From Flavobacteriia bacterium (lineage in GTDB: Bacteria > Bacteroidota > Bacteroidia > Flavobacteriales_D > Crocinitomicaceae): 48,225 nt of DNA. The stretch lies in assembly GCA_947455515.1 (NCBI GenBank), contig CANGOF010000009.1, forward strand, positions 1 through 48,225. Direction: 5' to 3'. Made by a program: the position numbers and the translations under genes. Positions 25,522-34,156 of the stretch are shown piece after piece; the stretch's first letter is position 1; each line of letters starts with the position of its first letter. The notes beneath the pieces were generated by a model. The model did no database searches and had not been told where the DNA came from. It saw only the letters and a program-made list of their open reading frames with translations.

Positions 25522-26253
25522 ATGAAAAAAATTGTACTACTTTTCGTTTTTTGTTCTTCGGTTGCGTTTGCCCAAAACCTAACTTTTTACGGTCTACTTC
25601 CTGCGCTTAATCAAACAGGAAGAATTTCTCAAAAGTTAAACTACAACTTCTTTGCATCTACTTCTATTGATGCTTTTACAAGTACACAAAACAACACAAC
25701 TTATCCTGCTAAAGACTTACAATTGTATGTTCAACCAAGTATCATCTATGTTGCTTCTGCATCCTTAAATTTTGCAGCAAGTTATACCTACCAAAGAAAC
25801 AATCCAATCACACCAGATTTCACCAACGAACACCGTCTTTGGCAGCAAGTCATATACTCTTTGCCTTTAGTGAATGGTAGACTTACAAACCGTTTTCGGT
25901 TCGAAGAAAGATTTATTCAAGCGAACAATACCGCACCGCACACATTAGCTACACGTGCACGTTATCAAATAGGCTTCAACATCCCTCTACAAGGCAAAAC
26001 ACTGGAAGTAAAAGAATTTTATTTAAACACCTACAATGAATTTTACTTCAGTTTATCCGGTACTAAAAATGCAACTTTCAGTGAAAATTGGTCCTACCTT
26101 GGAATTGGATATAACATGGGTAAAATGGGGAGATTTGAACTCGGTTACTTATCCCAAGTGTATGTGAGAAATACTGCCCAAGATTTACGTTTTCTCGAAC
26201 TAACCCAACTTATGTGGGTTACAAACTTTAATTTTGCAAGAAAGAAAAAATAA
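25522..26253 (+). CDS. DUF2490 outer-membrane protein
   Basis: This is a DUF2490 barrel protein of 243 residues. A signal peptide (MKKIVLLFVFCSSVAFAQ) is followed by the typical family pattern: EHRLWQQ, then NRFRFEERF, RARYQIGFNIPL, a central YNEFYFSL, and closing strands with GYNMGKMGRFELGYLSQVY. The family is Bacteroidota-wide and uncharacterised, and predicted to sit in the outer membrane. It is packed between the PepSY-like gene (one-base gap) and the DUF421 gene (no gap), so the three are one transcript. Confidence 0.8.
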   Translation: MKKIVLLFVFCSSVAFAQNLTFYGLLPALNQTGRISQKLNYNFFASTSIDAFTSTQNNTTYPAKDLQLYVQPSIIYVASASLNFAASYTYQRNNPITPDFTNEHRLWQQVIYSLPLVNGRLTNRFRFEERFIQANNTAPHTLATRARYQIGFNIPLQGKTLEVKEFYLNTYNEFYFSLSGTKNATFSENWSYLGIGYNMGKMGRFELGYLSQVYVRNTAQDLRFLELTQLMWVTNFNFARKKK

Positions 26254-26757
26254 ATGTTAGCAAATCCGTATATTCATATCATCATAAGTACCACTGGAGT
26301 ATATCTATTTATCATCCTTGCTTTACGTATTCTTGGAAAAACCGAACTCGCTCAGTTATCTATTACCGACTTAATCTTCGTGTTGTTAATCAGTAACGCG
26401 GTTCAAAATGCAATGGTTGGTGCAGACACCTCTCTTGGCGGAGGGATATTAGCTGCATCTGTCTTATTTGTCATAAATTTCATCTTTAAAAAACTCAAAT
26501 ACAAATTTCCAAAACTCCGAAAAGTATTAGAAGGTGAACCTGTCATACTGATTCATAACGGAAAAATCATTGAATCCAACTGTCAAAAAAACAACATATC
26601 TAAAGAGGAACTATTGCAAGCCATTCGCGAGCACGGAAGTCATACTATTGAAGAAGTGGATAGCTTAATTTTAGAATCAGATGGAAATATAAGCGTGGTT
26701 TCAAACGAATACAAACACCACAGCGTTAGAAGATTGAAAAAAAGAAAAAATGCATAA
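26254..26757 (+). CDS. DUF421 (YetF-like) membrane protein
   Basis: This is a DUF421/YetF-family inner-membrane protein of 167 residues, short for the family. Three hydrophobic segments cover about residues 1-90, with the family motif RILGKTELAQLSITDLIFVL. A small cytoplasmic domain with GEPVILIHNGKIIESN follows. The function of DUF421 is unknown. Its ATG follows the DUF2490 stop without a gap, and its last eight bases overlap deoC. Confidence 0.82.
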   Translation: MLANPYIHIIISTTGVYLFIILALRILGKTELAQLSITDLIFVLLISNAVQNAMVGADTSLGGGILAASVLFVINFIFKKLKYKFPKLRKVLEGEPVILIHNGKIIESNCQKNNISKEELLQAIREHGSHTIEEVDSLILESDGNISVVSNEYKHHSVRRLKKRKNA

Positions 26758-27421
26758 TCAAGCCCTATTATCTATTATCGACTATACCCTACTCGACCCT
26801 TACGCCTCTAATCAAGAGATAATTCATTTGTGTGAAAAAGCACAAAAACTTCAAGTTGCAAGTGTATGTATTACCCCTGATAAAGTTGCAATTGCAAAAA
26901 AGGAATTACAAAATACTAAGGTTTTAGTTTGCACCGTCATTTCTTTCCCTTTTGGTGAAAACACTGTCGAAGAAAAACGAATAGAAACCTCTACTGCAAT
27001 TCAAAATGGTGCAGATGAAATAGATGTGGTAATCAATTATAAAAAAATAGACAACGAAGTATACCTAATACAAGAACTTAATACTTTAAGTGAATTATGC
27101 CATACCAACACCAATAAACTTGGTCAACCAATCACTTTAAAGGTTATCGTGGAAAGTGGTCTCCTTACTGAAGTTCAAACAGCATTTTTAACTTCGTTAT
27201 GCATTCTAACTCACGTTGACTTTATAAAAACATCGACGGGTAAAGTTGCCATTGGCGCTGAACTTGAAAAAGTAAAAGTGATGAATCAGATAATTCAAAT
27301 CGCCAAATCATCCTTAAAAATCAAAGCGTCTGGCGGACTTCGCGAAATATCCCAAATTGAAACCTATTTACCCTATGTCCAACGCCTCGGTATCGGTTTT
27401 CAAACGGTTGACTCATTCTAA
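26750..27421 (+). CDS. deoC: Deoxyribose-phosphate aldolase
   Basis: This is DeoC, which splits 2-deoxyribose-5-phosphate into glyceraldehyde-3-phosphate and acetaldehyde in deoxynucleoside catabolism. It is cytoplasmic and 223 residues long, normal for the family. The Schiff-base lysine is K160 in DFIKTSTGK, and the second active-site lysine lies in IKASGG. Other motifs are ASVCITP near residue 37, CTVISFPFG, and EIDVVINY. It overlaps the DUF421 gene by eight bases, an unexpected partnership with envelope genes. No other deo genes are present. Confidence 0.95.
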   Translation: MHNQALLSIIDYTLLDPYASNQEIIHLCEKAQKLQVASVCITPDKVAIAKKELQNTKVLVCTVISFPFGENTVEEKRIETSTAIQNGADEIDVVINYKKIDNEVYLIQELNTLSELCHTNTNKLGQPITLKVIVESGLLTEVQTAFLTSLCILTHVDFIKTSTGKVAIGAELEKVKVMNQIIQIAKSSLKIKASGGLREISQIETYLPYVQRLGIGFQTVDSF

Positions 27422-27551
27422 GACTTTTAGACTCAAGACATCAGACTAAAACCAAAGGTTTCTCAACTATCTCTCCCCTTTACCCCCTCAATCCTAAATT
27501 CCTAAATGGTAAAACTTCTCTTTCCCTGCAATCTTATATGCCTTATATGGT
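27422..27551. other. Intergenic spacer, pyrimidine-rich
   Basis: This 130-base stretch lies between convergent deoC and the Rieske-like lipoprotein gene. It is C/T-rich on the + strand and contains a short direct repeat, CTTATATG, at about 27532-27547. I see no gene and no strong hairpin. Confidence 0.5.
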
Positions 27552-27974
27552 TCAATTAAAAACCCTTAACAAATTACTCCCATTCCAACTCGTCTGATAC
27601 TGCCTTAATCCAAACGTAGAACCAGACACAATCGATCCATCATATAACGAGAATTTAGCCCCCGTACAACTATCATTCAGCTGTAACATATTTTGTTTAT
27701 CCATACTTAGAGGAAAATTACATTTCGTTGAATTTACAGGTGATTGTCGATCAAACGCAACAAATTCATCCATCGATTTACGATAAATAACAATCCCTTG
27801 CGAACCACAATTGTCGTAATAACAGGCTCCTCCTACTCCTTGTAAAGAAATGTAACTTGGAAGTTCTAAATGTATTGTAACATCAAAAGGAATATTTGGA
27901 ACTGGATTTATAGCTGTATTTTTTTTACAGGAAATCACTAAAAAAACAACTAAAAAGAAAAAAATTCGTATCAT
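27552..27974 (-). CDS. Rieske-like lipoprotein with degenerate cluster ligands
   Basis: This is a predicted lipoprotein of 140 residues with lipobox VISC at the N-terminus. The body matches the short Rieske-fold lipoproteins of Bacteroidota: GGACYYDNCGSQGIVIYRKS, then EFVAFDRQSP, a Cys, another Cys (NDSCTGAKFSLYDGS), and VSGSTFGLRQY. In functional members the two CxH/CxxH-type motifs hold a [2Fe-2S] cluster. Here the usual Cys after AFDR is Ser and no His ligands are visible, so cluster binding is doubtful. The fold call is an inference from spacing. It is divergent from the Lys-rich lipoprotein gene (18-base gap). Confidence 0.6.
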   Translation of the reverse strand: MIRIFFFLVVFLVISCKKNTAINPVPNIPFDVTIHLELPSYISLQGVGGACYYDNCGSQGIVIYRKSMDEFVAFDRQSPVNSTKCNFPLSMDKQNMLQLNDSCTGAKFSLYDGSIVSGSTFGLRQYQTSWNGSNLLRVFN

Positions 27975-27992
27975 TAGTAAGAGAAAAGTATA

Positions 27993-28301
27993 ATGTCAGT
28001 TTTTAACAAAATTAACCATAAATACGGAACACTTGGTGCATGGATAATAATTCTATCCTTCACGATAAACTCTTATTCCTGCGGTACAACCAAAGAGAAA
28101 AAAGATCCGAATGCGGAAGAAATTTCCAAAGAATTAAAAAAAGAAAAAAAGAAGGCAATAAAAAAAGCTAAAAAAGCAAATGAAAAAGCTAAGAAAGAAT
28201 ACTGGGCTAAACAAACACCTGAAATGAAACGACGTATCAAAGAATCAAACAGAAGACAACGTGAACAACTTAAACTTAGAAAAAAAGCAAGAAATTTATA
28301 A
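27993..28301 (+). CDS. Small lysine-rich lipoprotein, unknown function
   Basis: This is a 102-residue protein with an N-terminal hydrophobic segment (GAWIIILSFTINSYSC) ending in a probable lipobox at C30. The remaining 72 residues are extremely basic, with long Lys/Glu helical repeats (KKEKKKAIKKAKKANEKAKK) and an Arg-rich end. It is probably a helical protein tethered to a membrane. Positive charge could serve binding to peptidoglycan, LPS or nucleic acid, but nothing decides this. It is followed by a terminator shared with metK. Confidence 0.65.
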   Translation: MSVFNKINHKYGTLGAWIIILSFTINSYSCGTTKEKKDPNAEEISKELKKEKKKAIKKAKKANEKAKKEYWAKQTPEMKRRIKESNRRQREQLKLRKKARNL

Positions 28302-28303
28302 CT

Positions 28304-28333
28304 AAAAAAAGGGACCCGAAAGTCCCTAATAGT
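28304..28333. terminator. Bidirectional intrinsic terminator between the Lys-rich lipoprotein gene and metK
   Basis: GGGAC (28311-28315), a 6-base loop and GTCCC (28322-28326) form a stem with seven A on the left (28304-28310). Read from the metK side (minus strand), this is a GC stem followed by T7, a strong terminator. On the plus strand the tail is weaker (TAATAGTT). Confidence 0.8.
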
Positions 28334-28390
28334 TATAATTTTTAAGTATAAATAAATCAATTTTGAAATTGAACAAACAAAAATAAACTA

Positions 28391-29647
28391 TTATATATTA
28401 AATGCAGCTTTTACTTTATCAACGAAGTCAAGCTTCTCCCAAGTAAACAATTCTACTTCTCTTTCAACTACTTCTCCTGATGGTCCTACAAAACGTTTTT
28501 TAACTACCTCATTCTTTCTACCCATATGACCATAAGCAGCAGTTTCGCTATAAATTGGATTACGTAATTTCAAACGTTGTTCGATAAAGTAAGGACGTAA
28601 ATCAAAAATACTTGCAGCGATTTTAGCTATTTCACCATCTGTTTTATCTACTTTACTTGTTCCGTAAGTATTTACATACAAACCACAAGGCTCAGCAACA
28701 CCAATAGCATACGAAACTTGAACCAATACCTCGTCACATAAACCTGCAGCAACTAAGTTTTTAGCAATATGACGTGTAGCATATGCAGCAGAACGGTCAA
28801 CTTTACTTGGATCTTTCCCAGAGAATGCACCACCTCCGTGAGCACCTTTTCCACCATACGTATCAACAATGATCTTACGACCTGTTAAACCTGTATCTCC
28901 GTGAGGACCACCGATAACAAATTTACCAGTAGGATTGATATGGTAAGTAATTTTATCTGTAAACAAACCTTGTAAATCTCCTTTAACTTTCGCTTTTACA
29001 CGTGGGATTACAATATGGATAATATCTTCTTTGATTTTAGCTAACATCGTTGGCTCATCCGCGAAATCATCGTGTTGTGTAGAAACAACAATCGAATCAA
29101 TACGTTGTGGAACGTTATCATCAGAATACTCAATAGTAACCTGAGATTTTGCATCTGGACGTAAGTAACCAATTAAATTAGGCTCGTTGTTACGAATGTA
29201 TGACAACTCTTGCAAAATTTTATGTGCCAAATCCAATGCCAAAGGCATGTAATTTTCGGTTTCTTTTGTTGCATAACCAAACATCATACCTTGGTCACCT
29301 GCTCCTTGCTCTTCTGGATTGGAACGATCAACTCCTTGATTGATATCGTCGGATTGGTCGTGAATCGCTGAAAGAATTCCACAAGAATTCGCTTCAAACA
29401 TGTATTCAGATTTAGTATATCCAATTTTAGCAATTACCTCACGAGCAATTTTTTGAACATCTAAATATGTTTTTGTTTTAACTTCTCCAGCTAAAACTAC
29501 TTGACCTGTAGTAACTAATGTTTCACATGCAACTTTTGAAGATGGATCGAAAGCCATGAAATTATCAATCAATGCATCTGAAATTTGATCCGCGATTTTA
29601 TCTGGATGCCCCTCAGATACTGATTCTGATGTAAACAAATAAGACAT
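28391..29647 (-). CDS. metK: S-adenosylmethionine synthetase
   Basis: This is MetK, which makes S-adenosylmethionine from methionine and ATP. It is cytoplasmic and 418 residues long, typical for the family. Signature motifs are present: [19 protein letters not shown] near the N-terminus, [12 protein letters not shown], and the P-loop-like [19 protein letters not shown], quoted from [10 protein letters not shown] TAnnTTTG box lies about 30 bases upstream of the ATG, and the transcript ends at the hairpin at 28311-28326. It is divergent from the Nfu gene. Confidence 0.97.
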   Translation of the reverse strand: MSYLFTSESVSEGHPDKIADQISDALIDNFMAFDPSSKVACETLVTTGQVVLAGEVKTKTYLDVQKIAREVIAKIGYTKSEYMFEANSCGILSAIHDQSDDINQGVDRSNPEEQGAGDQGMMFGYATKETENYMPLALDLAHKILQELSYIRNNEPNLIGYLRPDAKSQVTIEYSDDNVPQRIDSIVVSTQHDDFADEPTMLAKIKEDIIHIVIPRVKAKVKGDLQGLFTDKITYHINPTGKFVIGGPHGDTGLTGRKIIVDTYGGKGAHGGGAFSGKDPSKVDRSAAYATRHIAKNLVAAGLCDEVLVQVSYAIGVAEPCGLYVNTYGTSKVDKTDGEIAKIAASIFDLRPYFIEQRLKLRNPIYSETAAYGHMGRKNEVVKKRFVGPSGEVVEREVELFTWEKLDFVDKVKAAFNI

Positions 29648-29677
29648 ATATATTTTGTTTTAAAATTAAATTCGACA

Positions 29678-29685
29678 CAAAAGTA
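29678..29685 (-). promoter_or_regulatory. metK -7 promoter box (TACTTTTG)
   Basis: On the minus strand this reads TACTTTTG, a perfect TAnnTTTG match 30 bases before the metK ATG. No clear -33 element is seen. The resulting leader is only about 20-25 bases, too short for any known SAM riboswitch. Confidence 0.6.
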
Positions 29686-29822
29686 ATAAAAAAGCATGTA
29701 AAAATTCCCATCTCAATACATTATACTTGAAATAATTATTAACATCTCCTATAGATTTTGTAGATTTATTTTTCTATCTTCATTAAAACCTTAATTTCAA
29801 CTTTTCTTTTAAGTATAAATCG

Positions 29823-29830
29823 TATTTTTG
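29823..29830 (+). promoter_or_regulatory. nfu -7 promoter box (TATTTTTG)
   Basis: TATTTTTG matches TAnnTTTG and lies 21 bases before the ATG at 29852. It also shows that an in-frame TTG at 29828 cannot be the start, since that codon overlaps the promoter. Confidence 0.55.
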
Positions 29831-29851
29831 TTCCTAAACAAAATAAAGAAA

Positions 29852-30451
29852 ATGCAAGTTCCTGTAAACATATACTCGGAAATGACTCCGAATCCTTCTA
29901 CAATGAAATTTGTAGCAAATAAATACCTGCTTTTAACTGGTGAATCCGTAGAATTTACTTCTGGCCCTGAAGCGAAAGGATACTCCCCAATGGCAGAAGA
30001 ATTATTTAAATTCCCTTTTGTTCGTGGCGTTTTTATGGCAAGTAATTTCGTTACCATCACTAAAAGCGATAATATTCCTTGGGATTTCATCACGATGGAA
30101 TTACGTGAGTTTATAAAATCATGGATTGCAGATGGAAAAGATATATTAATTCAAATGCCAGCTCCTAAAGCTACTCCAGAAGCTACAGAAGATACTCCAA
30201 AAAAAGAATATGCGCCATCCGAATACGATGATGCAATTCGTAATTTGTTAGATGAATACGTAAAACCTGCAGTAGAAACAGATGGTGGAGCTATCGAATT
30301 TAGAGGATACGATGAGGGGGTCGTTACAGTTTTATTAAAAGGATCTTGCGCTGGATGCCCTTCCTCAACTGCTACACTAAAAGGTGGTATTGAAAATTTA
30401 TTAAAACAACACCTTCCAGAAGTTACAGAAGTAGTCGCTGAAAATATTTAA
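29852..30451 (+). CDS. Nfu-type iron-sulfur cluster carrier
   Basis: This is an Nfu1-like protein of 199 residues that carries or delivers Fe-S clusters to target enzymes in the cytoplasm. The N-terminal Nfu_N domain begins with the family motif TPNPSTMKF. An acidic Pro-rich linker at about residues 105-125 leads to the C-terminal NifU domain with the cluster-binding pair C166-A-G-C169. I chose the ATG at 29852 because the family starts shortly before TPNP. The stop shares one base with the next gene's ATG, so the glycosyltransferase is translated from the same transcript. Confidence 0.92.
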   Translation: MQVPVNIYSEMTPNPSTMKFVANKYLLLTGESVEFTSGPEAKGYSPMAEELFKFPFVRGVFMASNFVTITKSDNIPWDFITMELREFIKSWIADGKDILIQMPAPKATPEATEDTPKKEYAPSEYDDAIRNLLDEYVKPAVETDGGAIEFRGYDEGVVTVLLKGSCAGCPSSTATLKGGIENLLKQHLPEVTEVVAENI

Positions 30452-31743
30452 TGACACAAAAAAAAGTCTTAATACTTTCTTACTATTGGCCTCCAAGTGG
30501 AGGGTCAGGTGTTCAACGTTGGATGTATTTTGCTAAATACCTTAAAGAATTTGGCGTATTACCAACCGTTATTACGGTAGATGAACAATATGCCTCCTAC
30601 CCTAACAAAGACATGTCTTTTAATGAATTAATAAAAGATATAGAAGTGCATAAGACAAAAACCTTAGAACCGCTTCGCTTTTATTCCTTCTTGAAAAGTG
30701 GTAAATCGAACAAAGTAGTACCACAAGGTAATGTCGGCGGAAAAAAAAAAGGAATATTTGACAAAATTGCAACCTATGTACGTGCAAATTTCTTCATGCC
30801 TGATGCACGCGTCGGCTGGAACAGATACGCATTCAACAAAGCGAAAGAATTACTCCAAAAAGAACATTTTGATCTGGTAATCACAACCGGACCGCCTCAC
30901 TCCACGCATTTAGTTGGACAAAAACTAAAAAAAGAATTCGGAATCAATTGGATGGCAGATTTTCGCGACCCGTGGACAGAAGTGTATTACAACAACCTCT
31001 TCAAACGTACACCTAAAAATGAGGCGTTAGACCAGACAATGGAAATAAATGTTTTACATGATGCAGATAGTATACTTACGGTCGGCCCATCTATGATGAA
31101 ATTGTTAGCGGATAAAGTACCACACCAAAAGGATAAATTTCACTATATCTACAATGGTTTTGATGCTGAAAAATTCCAACAACTTAAAAAACAAAAAAAC
31201 GAGACGTTTACCATTCGTTACGTAGGTACACTTTCGGAAAACTACCCTTACAAAACCACCATTGAAGCGATAAATCAATTAGCTATTGATAAAAAATCTT
31301 TAACAATCGAACTGATAGGAAATATTGAAACTTCTGTTTTGGAATATTTCCAGGAAAATTGTCTTTTTCCAATTACAAATATCCTTTCCGTATCCCACAC
31401 CGAAGCGATACAATTCATGAAAAATGCAGACATGTTATTGTTACTACTTCCTTTTATGAAACATGCTCAAATCATGTTAACGGGTAAACTTTTTGAATAC
31501 CTTGCTACGGAAAATCCAATTCTTTGCATAGGAGATAAAAAAGCAGACGCAGCAGCGATTGTAAATCAACTTGCTAATTCAAAATCGTTTGAAGAAAATG
31601 AAACTTCCGAAATAACTCAATTTATTGAAAGAATACATAAAAAAGAATGGTCTAATTTGAACACTTCACTGGATATTCAAAGATTTAGTCGCTACGAAAC
31701 TGCTCGAGAATTAAGTGAATGGATAAAAAACAGGAAAAATTAA
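30451..31743 (+). CDS. Glycosyltransferase family 4-like protein
   Basis: This is a GT4-type (GT-B fold) glycosyltransferase, 430 residues. The N-terminal domain opens with ILSYYWPPSGGSGVQRW, the usual acceptor-side loop, and contains TTGPPHSTHLVG and MADFRDPWTE. The C-terminal donor domain has IYNGFD and RYVGTLSENYPYKT, ending with a long helix. Acceptor and sugar are unknown, and a role in surface polysaccharide or lipid glycosylation is likely. A run of ten A (30741-30750) encodes GGKKKG in the middle and may be prone to slippage. It overlaps the Nfu gene by one base. Confidence 0.85.
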   Translation: MTQKKVLILSYYWPPSGGSGVQRWMYFAKYLKEFGVLPTVITVDEQYASYPNKDMSFNELIKDIEVHKTKTLEPLRFYSFLKSGKSNKVVPQGNVGGKKKGIFDKIATYVRANFFMPDARVGWNRYAFNKAKELLQKEHFDLVITTGPPHSTHLVGQKLKKEFGINWMADFRDPWTEVYYNNLFKRTPKNEALDQTMEINVLHDADSILTVGPSMMKLLADKVPHQKDKFHYIYNGFDAEKFQQLKKQKNETFTIRYVGTLSENYPYKTTIEAINQLAIDKKSLTIELIGNIETSVLEYFQENCLFPITNILSVSHTEAIQFMKNADMLLLLLPFMKHAQIMLTGKLFEYLATENPILCIGDKKADAAAIVNQLANSKSFEENETSEITQFIERIHKKEWSNLNTSLDIQRFSRYETARELSEWIKNRKN

Positions 31744-31745
31744 AA

Positions 31746-33359
31746 ATGAAAAAAAGATTTCTGATACTCCTCGCACTTGTATCCTCCCATCTATTCGCTC
31801 AACCCAAATTTAGTAAACAAGATACACTTCGTGGCTCAATAACACCTGAACGCTCCTGGTGGGACGTAAAACACTATGAATTAGACATCGAACCAATCAT
31901 CAATAAACAAAAAATCGTAGGTAAAAACACCATTTCTTTTTACACCATTCGTCAAGGTCAAAAAATGCAGATAGACCTACAAAACCCAATGGAAATTGAC
32001 TCTATTTCTTTTGAAGAGGAGAAAACTTCGTTTACAAGAATCGGAAATGTTTATTATGTCATTTTTGAAAATGAATTATTCGCAGACAAACTGTATAAAA
32101 TCACTTTACATTTCTCCGGGAAACCACATAAAGCAGTTAATGCACCATGGGATGGTGGCTGGATATGGACTAAAGACGCAAAAGGAAACCCATGGGCAAC
32201 CGTAGCATGCCAGGGTTTAGGCGCAAGCTCTTGGTATCCTTGTAAAGATCATCAAAGCGATGAACCTGAAAATGGTGCTAAAATTTCAGTGAAAATCCCA
32301 AAAAATTTAGTCGCTGTTTCCAATGGTCAATTTATTGGCAAAAAAGAAGTAGAAAAAAATAAAACAATCTACTATTGGGAAGTGAAAAACCCAATCAATT
32401 CCTACAACATTGTTCCCTACATAGGTAATTATATCCATTGGTCGGATGGATATAACGGCGAAAAAGGTAATCTAAAATTGGACTATTGGGTACTCGAAGA
32501 AAATATAGAAAAAGCTAAAAAACAATTTGAACAGGTAAAGCCAATGCTAAAATGTTTCGAAAATTGGTTTGGAGCCTATCCGTTTTACGAAGATGGATAT
32601 AAATTAGTGGAAGCACCTTATCTTGGCATGGAACACCAAAGCGCAATCGCTTATGGAAATAATTATATCAACGGTTACATAGGTAAAGATTTATCTCATT
32701 CTGGAACTGGCGATAAATGGGATTTCATTATTATTCACGAAAGCGCTCACGAATGGTTTGGAAACAATATAACATCGAAAGACATTGCAGACATGTGGAT
32801 ACATGAAGCATTTACAAGTTATTCGGAAGTATTATATACTGAAAGTTTATTTGGAAAAGAAGCAGGGACCAACTATGTGATCGGAATTCGCTCAAGTATT
32901 AACAATAACTTGCCTATTATTGGTAAATACGGAGTTAATAAGGAAGGTAGTGGGGATATGTATTACAAAGGTTCCAACCTAATTCATATCATCCGTCAAT
33001 TAATGGATAACGACGAGAAGTTTAAATCACTTTTAAGAAGTATGAATCAACAATTTTACCACAAAACAATCACTTCCCAACAACTTGAAAAATACATCAT
33101 CGATTTAACAGGTTTACCACTCGAAAAAGTATTCGATCAATACCTTAGAACCATCCAAATTCCAGTACTAGAATATAAAACTGAAAATAAAAACATTGAA
33201 TACCGCTGGACTAACTGTACACCTAACTTTCAATTAAGAATTAAACTTCAAAATGGAAAATGGATAGACGCTTCAGAAGACTGGAAATCAATAGAATGTT
33301 CACAAAAAGACTTTATTCTTGATGAAAACTTTTATGTGAAATCAATTAAAATCAATTAA
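31746..33359 (+). CDS. M1 family metallopeptidase (exported aminopeptidase)
   Basis: This is a zinc aminopeptidase of family M1, 537 residues. I chose the ATG at 31746 because it gives a signal peptide (MKKRFLILLALVSSHLFAQ), so the enzyme is exported. The zinc site is complete: H331-E332-x-x-H335 in HESAHEWFGN and E354 in WIHEAFTSYSE. The exopeptidase motif normally read GAMEN is GMEHQSA here, as in many bacterial M1 relatives. The C-terminal helical domain is short compared with PepN, giving a roughly 60-kDa compact form. It starts two bases after the glycosyltransferase stop. Confidence 0.93.
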   Translation: MKKRFLILLALVSSHLFAQPKFSKQDTLRGSITPERSWWDVKHYELDIEPIINKQKIVGKNTISFYTIRQGQKMQIDLQNPMEIDSISFEEEKTSFTRIGNVYYVIFENELFADKLYKITLHFSGKPHKAVNAPWDGGWIWTKDAKGNPWATVACQGLGASSWYPCKDHQSDEPENGAKISVKIPKNLVAVSNGQFIGKKEVEKNKTIYYWEVKNPINSYNIVPYIGNYIHWSDGYNGEKGNLKLDYWVLEENIEKAKKQFEQVKPMLKCFENWFGAYPFYEDGYKLVEAPYLGMEHQSAIAYGNNYINGYIGKDLSHSGTGDKWDFIIIHESAHEWFGNNITSKDIADMWIHEAFTSYSEVLYTESLFGKEAGTNYVIGIRSSINNNLPIIGKYGVNKEGSGDMYYKGSNLIHIIRQLMDNDEKFKSLLRSMNQQFYHKTITSQQLEKYIIDLTGLPLEKVFDQYLRTIQIPVLEYKTENKNIEYRWTNCTPNFQLRIKLQNGKWIDASEDWKSIECSQKDFILDENFYVKSIKIN

Positions 33360-33423
33360 AATATTTATTGAGAAATACCAAAACACAATTATTTCCTTAA
33401 TTTTATATTCACAATAAAAATCA

Positions 33424-34137
33424 ATGTCAAGCAGTATCGTAATCATACCTACCTACAACGAAATCGAAAACATCGAAAAGATGGTTCGTAAAGTCATGAG
33501 TTACGATAAAGGATTTCATATTCTAATTATTGAAGATGGATCGCCAGACGGAACAGCTACCAAAGTAAAAGAATTGCAAATAGAATTTCCTGGTCGTTTA
33601 TTTATGGAAGAAAGAGCTGGAAAGTTAGGACTCGGTACTGCTTATATTCATGGATTCAAATGGTCTTTAGCAAATAATTACACCTACATTTTTGAAATGG
33701 ACTGCGATTTTTCGCATAATCCAGACGATTTAGTTCGATTATTAGCCCCATTAGAAGCAGGTACACACCAACTAAGTATTGGTTCTCGCTATACAAAAGG
33801 AGGGACAACCATTAATTGGCCATTAGGAAGAATACTAATGTCTTACTTTGCATCAGTTTACGTCAGAATGGTCTTATTTATTGGCATAAAAGATACTACT
33901 GCTGGATTCAAATGCTACCATAAAAATGTACTTACTAAAATTAAATTTGAAAACATCCCATTCAAAGGATATGCCTTTCAAATTTGCATGAAATATGCAG
34001 CAATTCGTCATGGATTCAAACTAATTGAAGTTCCAATCACTTTTATCGATCGCGAATTTGGAACCTCTAAAATGAATGCAAGTATTTTCAAAGAAGCACT
34101 TTATGGTGTTTGGAAAATGAGAGGAATGAAATTATAA
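33424..34137 (+). CDS. Polyprenol-monophosphomannose synthase-like GT2
   Basis: This is a GT2 enzyme of the dolichyl/polyprenyl-phosphate mannosyltransferase type (DPM1-like), 237 residues and without C-terminal transmembrane helices. Motifs are IIPTYNEIENI at the N-terminus, IIEDGSPDGT, the metal-binding EMDCDFSHNPDD, GSRYTKGG, and late DREFGTSKM. It loads a sugar from a nucleotide donor onto a polyprenyl phosphate for use outside the membrane. In Bacteroidota this gene commonly precedes dihydroorotase and a DUF4296 gene, exactly the order seen here. Confidence 0.9.
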   Translation: MSSSIVIIPTYNEIENIEKMVRKVMSYDKGFHILIIEDGSPDGTATKVKELQIEFPGRLFMEERAGKLGLGTAYIHGFKWSLANNYTYIFEMDCDFSHNPDDLVRLLAPLEAGTHQLSIGSRYTKGGTTINWPLGRILMSYFASVYVRMVLFIGIKDTTAGFKCYHKNVLTKIKFENIPFKGYAFQICMKYAAIRHGFKLIEVPITFIDREFGTSKMNASIFKEALYGVWKMRGMKL

Positions 34138-34156
34138 GTTTTCTTATTATAATACT

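Noticed and set aside
29648-29677. Possible SAM riboswitch before metK
   Set aside because: The leader implied by the -7 box is only about 20-25 bases, too short, and no SAM aptamer pairing is visible.
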